Assembly: GCA_964637835.1 (NCBI GenBank)
Contig: CAZWYF010000015.1
Span: 1 to 64,000, forward strand
Length of the DNA: 64,000 nt
Reading direction: 5' to 3'
From: Glo-17 sp964637835
GTDB taxonomy: Bacteria > Krumholzibacteriota > Krumholzibacteriia > LZORAL124-64-63
A program made the translations under genes and the position numbers. The notes beneath the pieces were generated by a model that was not told the DNA's origin, made no database searches, and saw only the letters and a list, made by a program, of their open reading frames with translations. Shown here one piece after another: positions 56,898 through 64,000 of the stretch. Every line of letters begins with the position of its first letter. Within the stretch, counting starts at the first letter, position 1.

Positions 56898-59800
56898 ATG
56901 AACTACTGGCAACTGCTGGCCACCGCGCGCGAGGCCCTCGAGCGGTCCGACTTCGCGGCGGCGGAGGCCCGCCTGGCGGCCGCCCGCGCCGCCCGCGGCG
57001 AGGACCGCCGCCGCCGCCTGCTCTCGGAGACCTTGCCCGACGGTCTGAGCCGCCTGTGGCGCAAGGCCCGGCAGCGGACGGCGGACGGCGAGCAGCCCGG
57101 CCGCTGGGAGCGGGCGGAATCCTCCCTGGTGGACGCCTTCGCGGCGGCCGCCGAGGCGGAGCTCACGCGGGCCGCGCGGCAGCTGGACGCCGGCGTCACG
57201 GATGATCCCCGCGAGGCCCGCGAACTGCTCGCGCGGGCCCTGTATCTCTCGGTGGCCAGCCAGCTGGCGCCGCGTCGCCTGCCGGTGTCGCCCCTGGTGC
57301 GGGCGCTCTTCGCGCTGCTGCCGATGACCGGCCGCCTCTGCGATCGGGAGCTGCTGCCCGTGGACGGCGACGTGGACGCGAACACGCGCCGCGCCGTGGC
57401 CGCCGTGGCCTGCGACCATCTCGACCGGCTGCCCGCCGCCGAGCGCGCCGCCTGGTGCGACCACCTGCTCGCCATGCTGGATGCGGTGGCGCCGACGCGG
57501 ACCGCCACCCCGGTCGCGGCCGACCTCGAGGCCGCGCCCGCGGACGCCGGCGCCCTCGACGATGCGGTCGACCACGACTGGCTGGTCGCCCGGCTGGCGG
57601 ACGCCCATGCCGCCGAGGCCACGACGGCGCTGGCCCGCTGGGAGGCCTGCGACCGCGAGGAGATGGTCACCGCCCGCCGGCACTGGAGCCGGCTGCGACG
57701 CCTGGAGATCCTCACCGACGGCGACCGGCGGCGGCTCGCCGTGCCGCGGCCGCGACAGGCCCGCGAACTGGTGGCCGCGCTGCCCCGCGAGGGCGATGAC
57801 CAGGTGGCGGCCCGCGCCCGCGCCGCCGCGGCGGTCCTCGCGCACCGGCATCCGCAGGACCGCCCGTCCCGCGCCTGGATCGCGGCGGCGGCCGCGCCCG
57901 ATGGCACCGTCCACGCCGTGTGCTGGTGGGGCGAGGAGCCGCGGGCGGTGGCGACCTGGCGGCCGGACGACGCGCCCGAGGATCTGCAGGCGCTGGTGGG
58001 CGAGGCCGAGGGCCGGCTGGTCTGGACCGGCGAGGAGGTGCCCGCGCCGGTGGCCGGGGGCTGGCCCCCGGAGGTGCGTGGCCGGGCGCTGGCGCCGCTG
58101 GCCGAGGCCATCCTCGAGCCGTTGCTGCCGCGCTCGGGCTGGGATGCCGACCTGGCGCGCCGGCTGGCCCTGGCCCGCAGCGGCCCCTGGCGCGACGGCT
58201 GGCGGGACGACCTCGGCGACCCGCGGCTCCTGCCGCCCGGGCGCGATGGCCGCCTGCGGCCCGAGCAGGCCGAGCTCGAGCCCGCACTGCATGCCGGGCT
58301 GCTCTGGCTGGCCGTCCGCCACCGCCTGCAGGTGGCCGATCCGGCCCTGCGGGCCGGCCTCGGAGAACTGGGTCGACGCGGCGCCGCGGCGGCGGCCTTC
58401 CTGCACACCGGTGCCGTGCTGGGCGCTCCGGACCATGCCGCCGTGGACGCGGCCTTCGCGCCCTGGACGCTGCCGCTGCTGTGGACCCGACCCGACCCGC
58501 TGACCGACGCGCTGGCCGTCACCGACCAGGACGACGCCGGACCCGGCCGCGAGGACCTCGCCGGGCAGGACGTCGCCGTGGTGCTCACCGGCCGCGCTGG
58601 CCGGGCGCTGGCGGCCTGGGGGCCACAGGAGCGACGGTGGCGCGTGGTCTGCGATCGCGGCGACCGCTGGCGCGAACTGCGGCGCCAGGCCCGCGAGGCG
58701 TACGGTCCGGTGACGGTCGTCCCGCCCGCGGGCCAGGTCCACCACCTCGGCGCCGCCCTGCGCCTGCTCGAGGAACTGGCCGTCGAGGACGACCTGCTCG
58801 CCGTCTGCCACTGGGTGCGGCTGGTGGAGTCCCACAACGGCGACCTGCTCGACCTGCAAGCGCTCCGCCCGCGGCCCCGGGGAGCCTGCCCGCTCCACGA
58901 CCGCTACGCCGCGCGGGTGGCCGACCTGCCGCGCCATTCCGTCGCCGAGGGCGACGGTGACGACGGTGGCTGGGGCGACCAGTACGTCCAGCGCGCCCGG
59001 CGCTCGGGGCTGGTGGCCGGCCTGGCGACGGACCTGCCGGTGCAGGCCGGGGCCCTGGACGCGGTCTGGGGCGTCTTCGACGGCAGTGACGCGGCCTGGG
59101 TGTTCCTCGACAGCGCGGCCGTCCACTGGCAGCTCTGGCACCGCGACGCCGGGCTGCCGGCGCGACTGCACGGGTTGCTGGTGGCGCGCGGACGCCGGCA
59201 TCTCTCCCTGCTCGCCGGGCGTGGCTGGTGCCCCGAGGACCTCGCCGGCTGGTTCGATCGCGTGCTCGCCGGTTATGGCCGGCCTTACCACGGGGATCTG
59301 GGCGACGCCCGGCCGCCGCGACTGGCGCTGGCCGCCGCGGCGCCGTTGCCGGGCGCGCGGCTGGCCCCGGCCGCCGCCACCGCGGCGCCGCTGGTGCGCC
59401 TGGCCGCCTCGGGACCGCAGACGGTGGTGCTGGCGCCCCTGGCCCCGGCAGGCGCCGCGTTCTGGCGCGCGGCCGCCGCCGGCCGGTTCGGGTCCGTGAG
59501 CTGGGAGCTCGCCAGCGAGCTCCCGGCGGCCGCGGCCCGCCTGGTGGTGACGGAGCTGGCCGGACTGTCCGCCCTCGCGATGGCCCGCGAGCCGTCGGCC
59601 GGCCCGCAAGCGGATACCGTCGCGGCCTGGGCGGCGGCGGATGCGCGCCGGGCCCGGTTGCGCGACGAGGCCCGGGGCCTGACGGCCCTCGAGTGCGCGG
59701 CCTGCCTGGCCTCCGGCGCCGGTGTCGTGGAGGTGCTCGACGCGCGCTGGTGGCGCTGGCTGGCGCGGGCGGACGACGCGCCGGCGGCGGCCGCGGAGCT

Positions 59801-62800
59801 GGGAGTCGCGGACGCGGAACTGATCGACCTCGAGCCGGCCGCCGCGACGGACGTGGTGGCGGCCGTGGGAGCCTGGCGCAGCGAGCAGGGCGAGGTTCCT
59901 GGCCAGCTGGCCGGCTGGTCCGGGCCGCCCCTGGGAGAGGCCGCGGCGCCCACCGGTGGCGGCGTGCGCTACGTGCCCGCCCCGGGAGCGGAGCTCTGGC
60001 GCGACCTGGCCGCCGATCTGCTCTCCAGCTGGGAGCTGGGCCGGCCGGTGTCGCCGCTGATGCTGCTGGCGGATTCGCCGCCGCCGGGGGCCGCGGCGGT
60101 GGCCGCGGCCCTGGCCGCGCCCGGCGCCACGCTCCTGTCGCCCGCCGGTGCGGCGAACCCGGCGCCACTGCTCTGGGCCCGTCCCGCCGATCTGCTGGCC
60201 GGCCTGCGATCCGGCGTGCCGGTGCCCGCCGGGGCACGCGTCCTCGTGCTCGACGCCCAGCGCCTGCTGCCGGATGCCGGGCCGGATCACCGGGACACCG
60301 GTGGCGCGCGCCTGCTCGCCTGGCTCCGCGAGCGGCGCCCCGCACGGGTCGACCTCGTGGGGGATCCCCTGCCCGCACCATGGCTCGAGCACCTGGCCGC
60401 GGTGCTGGCCGCGGAGGTGCCGGAGCCGGCGCCCGAGCCCGGCGGCTGGCCGCAGCTGCGGCGCGGACCCCGCCTGGAGGTGGTGCGTCGCTGTCCGCAG
60501 TGCCAGCAGGCCGGCGCGGGCGGCCTGGACGGCCGGATCTGCCGGGCGTGCGGCTTCCAGCTCGCCAGTCCTCCGTTCGGTGCGCCTGGCGATGGGGAGG
60601 CCGGCCAGCGGGCGCGCGCGCGGCTGCTGCTCGGGCAGGCGGACCGGGGCCACGACCAGCCGGCCGAGATCTGGGGCGATCCCGGGGAACTGGCCGGGCT
60701 GCGCACCGAGGCCCTGGCCGCCGGCGCGACCCTCGCCAGCCCGCCGCAGACCTGGCTCACCCTGCCGGACGGCCGCCGCTGGTCGTTGCGGCCACTGCCC
60801 ACGGGCGTGTCGGCACGCGGACCGGCGTTGCTGCTGCATCCCCCTGCGGACCCGGCGCTCCTGCAACCCCGGGCGCCGACGCCGCCGCGCGGCGAGCTGA
60901 CGCTGCTCTACGACCGCCACGATCTCGACCGTACCGATCCTGGCAGCGCAGCGGGCGCGGCGAGGTTGTTGCAGCTGCTGCACGACGCCGACTGGCTGGA
61001 CCGGACGGCCGCCGACCTGCGGCCGGGCGCCAGCTTCGAGCCGGCGATCCCGCTCTGGCGGCTGGCCTGGCTGGCCGGGCTTCCCGAGCCGGCGGTGCGG
61101 CGGACGCTGGCGCGCCTGCGCTGGCTCGAGGCTCTCGCCGGATCGCCCGCGGACGCCGCGGAACCGGAGGTCGCAGGACCTCCGGAGCTGCGCGTCCTGG
61201 TGCCTCCCCGCGAGCAGGAGCTGATCCTCGCCAGCCTGGCGGCTCGCCTCGATGCCACGCTGGGCGCCCTGCTCGCCGGCGGTGCGCCGGGGGCCTGGCA
61301 CGAGGTGGCTGCGCCCACGGGTCTGACCGTCAGCGGCCCGCCCCCGACCGACCAGGCCGGCGCCGATGCCGCCGACGACCTCCTCGATCGCCTGCTCGGA
61401 CGCCTGGCCGCGGCCGGCGGCCCACTGCTCTATGCGTGTCGTGAGGGCGCCTGGTTCTCGGGGCGTCGGCAGGTGGGCTGGCTGGGACCACGCGAGGAGG
61501 TGGCCGGGGCGCTCAGCGGGCATCTGGATCACCTCATGGCCTGGAGCGAGCAGCTGCTGGCCGGCACCTCGCGGGTGGATGCGGGCGACCGCGTGCCCCT
61601 GCCGGCCGCCCCGGCCGCGGCCGAACGGCTGGCGCTGAGCCTGGGCGAGGAGCTGGGCTTCTGGACCGTGCGCGCGCCGGCGGGATCGGGACGCGTCGGC
61701 CTGGAGCTCCTGCGGCAGCTGGCGGCGTCGGCGTCGCTCGCCCCGGACGGGGCGGCGACGCGGCTCATCACCCGGCTCTCCGGCGCGGCGGCGGTCTGGC
61801 ACGACCGGCTGGCGGCCACGCCGGCGGGTGGCCGCATCGTCCCGTCGCCAGCAGGGCCGGGGCATCACCCCGGGCAGGTGTCCGATCGCGAGACCAGGCG
61901 ACCCCGGTGGTGGCCTCGCCGTCGCGACCATCTCGCGCCGGTGCGCCGGGCGGTGGAGAGGGTCGCCGTGGCGGCGGGTCCGGGACGCCTGGTGGTCTCC
62001 GGCGTCCCTGGCAGCGACCGCACCGCGAGCGTGCTCGCCGGCCTGCTCGCCGCCGAGGGCGGACGCCGGGTCGTGGTCTGGTGCCCGGACCTGGACACCG
62101 CCGTCGCCGCCCACCTGACGGCCCGGGCCCTGGAACCCGCCTGGCAGCCCGACCTGCGCGTCTGGTCGGCCGGGGGGGGGACCCCGTCGCCGGTCCCGGT
62201 GCCGCCCGGGGCCCGGCGCCTCGCCGTGGTCCTGGAACTCCAGCGGTACCCGCGGGAGGTGGCCTATCAGCTGCAGGAGTCTGCTCGCGAGGGCGGGCTG
62301 GTGATGACTCTCGACAGCGCGATCACCGGCCGCGGGGTGCGCGAGGACCTGTTGCTGACCACCCCGCGTCGCGAGGAGAATCAGCACCTGGCCGTGGCGC
62401 AGCGGATGGCCCAGGAGCCGTGGCGCGCCGTGTTGCCGCTGCTGCCGACGGGCGTGGCGGAGGCCCGGCCGGCGCGGCGCGAGCGCGGTCAGGTGCAGGC
62501 GCGTCGGGCCGGATCGCTGGACGAGTGCGCCGCGGCGATCGCGGCGGCCCGGACCGCCGGCCGCCTCGGCCCGCTGGTGGACGTGGTGGCCCCCGTGGCG
62601 GAGGACGTCTCGCTGCTGCGACGGGCGCTCGCCGACCGGGGCTGGTCGGCGGTGACCCTGGCCACCCTCGGGCCCCACCTGCTGCCGGGGGGACTGGAAC
62701 TCACCTGCGCCCTGGCCGACGCGCACCGTCAAGCTCATGGCGAGTGGCCGGGGGGCGGCGAGGCGCCGGCCGCCGACACCCCCTGGCTGCTGGCCGGCCT

Positions 62801-63287
62801 GCTCCCCCCGCACCAGGGCGCGGACTGGCGATCCTGGCTGCGCCTGCTGCCACCGACCGCCCTGGCGGAATCCCGCACCTTCCTCGCCTGGCTGCGCCGG
62901 TCGCCCTGGGGGCTGCGGTGTACCGGGACGGCGGCCGCCCGGCACCAGGTCGCGCGGCTTTCCGCAGCGGCCGGCGACCGTGCGCCGGGTCACGCGCTGG
63001 ACCCGGCAGGCTGGCGTGCCTGGCGCGCGCGGGTGGCCGTGGAGCTCACCGGCGCGGCGCCGGTGTTCTCGAGCCCGTCGCTGCCGCCGGCCGGGCCGGT
63101 GGCCGTGCTCGCGTCCGCGGATGCTCCCGGCGCCGGATCCGCCGAGTCGCTGGTCTACGTCTGCTTCGGCTCGGAGCCGGTGGGGGTCCATCGGCCGGTG
63201 CTGCTACGGGCGAGCGACCGGCTGCTGGTGCTCTACCAGGAGCACTCGCCACTGCCTGGCGACGGCGAGGTCGGCCTCGACGGCTGA
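56898..63287 (+). CDS. giant (2129-residue) cytoplasmic protein of unknown function with degenerate P-loop NTPase-like parts and a zinc ribbon
   Basis: No signal peptide or membrane helix is seen. The N-terminal about 200 residues are helical and Ala/Arg-rich (LERSDFAAAEARLAAARAAR). A segment near 1060-1160 reads like a worn helicase/ATPase: SPLMLLADSPPPGAAAVAAA, then ARVLVLDAQRLLPDAG and VDLVGDPLPAPWL. A four-Cys zinc ribbon follows (C1199, C1202, C1215, C1218). Near 1702 lies GVPGSDRTASVLAGLLAAEG, a P-loop-like motif with Arg in place of Lys, then RRVVVWCPDLDTAVAAHL. The last about 60 residues (SLVYVCFGSEPVGVHRP, ASDRLLVLYQEHSPL) resemble helicase motif VI. Only one lysine (K56) was found. 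The ATG at 56898 follows AGGAGG by about 10 bases. I do not recognise the family; an inactivated SF1-helicase relative is one possibility. Confidence 0.75.
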   Translation: MNYWQLLATAREALERSDFAAAEARLAAARAARGEDRRRRLLSETLPDGLSRLWRKARQRTADGEQPGRWERAESSLVDAFAAAAEAELTRAARQLDAGVTDDPREARELLARALYLSVASQLAPRRLPVSPLVRALFALLPMTGRLCDRELLPVDGDVDANTRRAVAAVACDHLDRLPAAERAAWCDHLLAMLDAVAPTRTATPVAADLEAAPADAGALDDAVDHDWLVARLADAHAAEATTALARWEACDREEMVTARRHWSRLRRLEILTDGDRRRLAVPRPRQARELVAALPREGDDQVAARARAAAAVLAHRHPQDRPSRAWIAAAAAPDGTVHAVCWWGEEPRAVATWRPDDAPEDLQALVGEAEGRLVWTGEEVPAPVAGGWPPEVRGRALAPLAEAILEPLLPRSGWDADLARRLALARSGPWRDGWRDDLGDPRLLPPGRDGRLRPEQAELEPALHAGLLWLAVRHRLQVADPALRAGLGELGRRGAAAAAFLHTGAVLGAPDHAAVDAAFAPWTLPLLWTRPDPLTDALAVTDQDDAGPGREDLAGQDVAVVLTGRAGRALAAWGPQERRWRVVCDRGDRWRELRRQAREAYGPVTVVPPAGQVHHLGAALRLLEELAVEDDLLAVCHWVRLVESHNGDLLDLQALRPRPRGACPLHDRYAARVADLPRHSVAEGDGDDGGWGDQYVQRARRSGLVAGLATDLPVQAGALDAVWGVFDGSDAAWVFLDSAAVHWQLWHRDAGLPARLHGLLVARGRRHLSLLAGRGWCPEDLAGWFDRVLAGYGRPYHGDLGDARPPRLALAAAAPLPGARLAPAAATAAPLVRLAASGPQTVVLAPLAPAGAAFWRAAAAGRFGSVSWELASELPAAAARLVVTELAGLSALAMAREPSAGPQADTVAAWAAADARRARLRDEARGLTALECAACLASGAGVVEVLDARWWRWLARADDAPAAAAELGVADAELIDLEPAAATDVVAAVGAWRSEQGEVPGQLAGWSGPPLGEAAAPTGGGVRYVPAPGAELWRDLAADLLSSWELGRPVSPLMLLADSPPPGAAAVAAALAAPGATLLSPAGAANPAPLLWARPADLLAGLRSGVPVPAGARVLVLDAQRLLPDAGPDHRDTGGARLLAWLRERRPARVDLVGDPLPAPWLEHLAAVLAAEVPEPAPEPGGWPQLRRGPRLEVVRRCPQCQQAGAGGLDGRICRACGFQLASPPFGAPGDGEAGQRARARLLLGQADRGHDQPAEIWGDPGELAGLRTEALAAGATLASPPQTWLTLPDGRRWSLRPLPTGVSARGPALLLHPPADPALLQPRAPTPPRGELTLLYDRHDLDRTDPGSAAGAARLLQLLHDADWLDRTAADLRPGASFEPAIPLWRLAWLAGLPEPAVRRTLARLRWLEALAGSPADAAEPEVAGPPELRVLVPPREQELILASLAARLDATLGALLAGGAPGAWHEVAAPTGLTVSGPPPTDQAGADAADDLLDRLLGRLAAAGGPLLYACREGAWFSGRRQVGWLGPREEVAGALSGHLDHLMAWSEQLLAGTSRVDAGDRVPLPAAPAAAERLALSLGEELGFWTVRAPAGSGRVGLELLRQLAASASLAPDGAATRLITRLSGAAAVWHDRLAATPAGGRIVPSPAGPGHHPGQVSDRETRRPRWWPRRRDHLAPVRRAVERVAVAAGPGRLVVSGVPGSDRTASVLAGLLAAEGGRRVVVWCPDLDTAVAAHLTARALEPAWQPDLRVWSAGGGTPSPVPVPPGARRLAVVLELQRYPREVAYQLQESAREGGLVMTLDSAITGRGVREDLLLTTPRREENQHLAVAQRMAQEPWRAVLPLLPTGVAEARPARRERGQVQARRAGSLDECAAAIAAARTAGRLGPLVDVVAPVAEDVSLLRRALADRGWSAVTLATLGPHLLPGGLELTCALADAHRQAHGEWPGGGEAPAADTPWLLAGLLPPHQGADWRSWLRLLPPTALAESRTFLAWLRRSPWGLRCTGTAAARHQVARLSAAAGDRAPGHALDPAGWRAWRARVAVELTGAAPVFSSPSLPPAGPVAVLASADAPGAGSAESLVYVCFGSEPVGVHRPVLLRASDRLLVLYQEHSPLPGDGEVGLDG

Positions 63288-63347
63288 GCGGCCGGATACC
63301 GGGAGCCGCACACTCGACCGCCGCGCGCCGCGGCGTCCAGCACCACC

Positions 63348-63376
63348 TTGTCTGGAGGCGGCCGAAAGGCTACTTT
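63348..63376 (+). promoter_or_regulatory. candidate promoter of the tnaA/tpl-like gene
   Basis: TTGTCT (63348-63353), a 17-base spacer and TACTTT (63371-63376). The match is moderate. The predicted leader is about 65 bases and shows no TnaC-like leader peptide. Confidence 0.4.
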
Positions 63377-63448
63377 CGACACGATCCGGCCGGTTCCGTC
63401 ACCGGCCGGCCGTCCCGCCCTGCAGCCCCTGGCCCGAGGAGCCCGCGC

Positions 63449-64000
63449 ATGGATCACGAACTGCCCTTCGAGCCCTACCGCATCAAGGTCGTCGAGCGGA
63501 TCCACCGCGTGCCCCGCGAGGAACGGCAGCGGCTGCTGGAGGCGGCAGAGTACAACATCTTCAAGATCCCCTCGGCGGGCATCTACGTGGACCTGCTCAC
63601 CGACAGCGGCACCTCGGCCATGAGCGACCGCCAGTGGGCCGCCATGATGACCGGGGACGAGGCCTACGCCCAGAGCCGCAGCTGGGAGGACTTCGAGGGC
63701 ACCATCCAGCGCATCACCGGCTATCGCCACGTGATCCCGTGCCATCAGGGGCGCGCCGCGGAGAACCTGCTCTTCGGCATCCTGGTGCAGGAGCGGCACG
63801 TGATCCCCAACAACATCCACTTCGACACCACCCGCGCCAACGTGGAGTTCCGTGGCGCGGTGGCGCTGGACTGCGTCTGCGAGGAGGGGCTGGACCCCAC
63901 CCTCGACGCGCCCTTCAAGGGCAACATGTCGCTGACCAGGCTGGGGGCGGCCTTCGAGAAGTACGGCGACCGCATCCCGCTGGTGATGCTGACCATCACC
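63449..64000 (+). CDS. tryptophanase / tyrosine phenol-lyase family protein (5' part, cut by window end)
   Basis: The first 184 residues of a PLP-dependent beta-eliminating lyase. The opening matches both TnaA and Tpl: FEPYRIKVVERIHRVPREER, then GIYVDLLTDSGTSAMSDRQW, MMTGDEAYAQSRSW, IPCHQGRAAENLLFGILVQE and the DAPFKGNMSLTRL stretch. 'SAMSDRQWA' is closer to tyrosine phenol-lyase and 'LVMLTIT' to tryptophanase, so the substrate cannot be fixed from this part. The PLP lysine lies beyond the window. The ATG at 63449 has GAGGAG about 7 bases upstream. The frame is open to the last base. Confidence 0.92.
   Translation, partial: MDHELPFEPYRIKVVERIHRVPREERQRLLEAAEYNIFKIPSAGIYVDLLTDSGTSAMSDRQWAAMMTGDEAYAQSRSWEDFEGTIQRITGYRHVIPCHQGRAAENLLFGILVQERHVIPNNIHFDTTRANVEFRGAVALDCVCEEGLDPTLDAPFKGNMSLTRLGAAFEKYGDRIPLVMLTIT

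Noticed and set aside
56859..63191. A 2110-codon open frame on the minus strand opposite the giant gene
   Set aside because: Stops are rare in DNA this GC-rich, so long antisense frames are expected. The plus-strand frame has a ribosome site, balanced composition and zinc/NTPase-like motifs; the antisense product is Gly/Arg/Gln-rich low-complexity sequence.
63288..63448. TnaC-like leader peptide before the tnaA/tpl-like gene
   Set aside because: No short frame with the conserved Trp and terminal Pro arrangement was found.
1..64000. Mobile elements, prophage, toxin-antitoxin or defence genes
   Set aside because: No transposase, integrase, phage structural gene, restriction enzyme or terminal inverted repeats were recognised. 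Gene order is that of a core chromosome.

Overview
The window is 64 kb of very GC-rich (roughly 70%) bacterial chromosome, coding on almost its whole length and mostly on the plus strand. It contains one scaffold gap of 100 N (35951-36050). The gene content is Gram-negative and fits an FCB-related, high-GC lineage such as Krumholzibacteriota or Eisenbacteria. The evidence is a TonB-dependent receptor with a carboxypeptidase-regulatory-like N-terminal domain, a PorV/PorQ-family barrel beside an exported protein with a type IX-secretion-like C-terminal tail, two GWxTD-domain proteins, ExbB/ExbD/TonB and lipoproteins. That placement is inference; no rRNA is present to test it.

Layout. 79-3496 (minus): an outer-membrane barrel and an exported lipoprotein. 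3795-7445: a peptide/nickel-type ABC importer (two permeases plus a fused double ATPase, no binding protein). 7672-14634: TonB-dependent receptor, large exported Cys-rich/Asp-rich protein with a sorting-type tail, and PorV-like barrel, ended by a strong terminator. 14830-16476: first GWxTD protein. 16731-19206: exbB-exbD-exbD-tonB behind a near-consensus promoter; this is probably the energiser for the receptor. 19462-22932: tolC, a LolD/MacB-type ATPase and a GWxTD lipoprotein. 23036-25481: a rhomboid protease overlapping tail to tail with aspartokinase. 25662-31877: radC and the cell-shape operon mreBCD-mrdA-rodA, then lgt, comF and pgk. 35170-35742: secG and tRNA-Leu(GAG). 35929-36816: a tandem-repeat array interrupted by the gap, then a histone H1-like gene. 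36991-37851 (minus): an outer-membrane protein. 38264-50746: EF-G-like GTPase, yebC, ruvCAB, queA, tgt, yajC, def, fmt, rsmB, a PASTA protein and rpe. 50909-51475: a small exported protein. 51743-56719: ffh, rpsP, khpA, rimM, trmD, rplS, rnhB and yraN. 56898-63287: a 2129-residue cytoplasmic protein of unknown function. 63449 to the window end: the 5' part of a tryptophanase/tyrosine phenol-lyase family gene.

Functionally, the first 24 kb is envelope biology: nutrient uptake, TonB energisation, probable type IX-like export, efflux and lipoproteins. The middle is cell-wall elongation and DNA-junction processing. The last third is translation, tRNA modification and protein-targeting housekeeping. 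Many genes start with GTG or TTG, and many overlap the previous stop by four bases (GTGA), which suggests translational coupling. No insertion sequence, prophage, CRISPR array or defence island was recognised. The best candidates for something undescribed are the giant protein at 56898-63287, the EF-G paralogue with altered GTPase motifs, the stop-less comF-pgk junction, and the tolC/ATPase/GWxTD cluster that lacks a permease and an adaptor.
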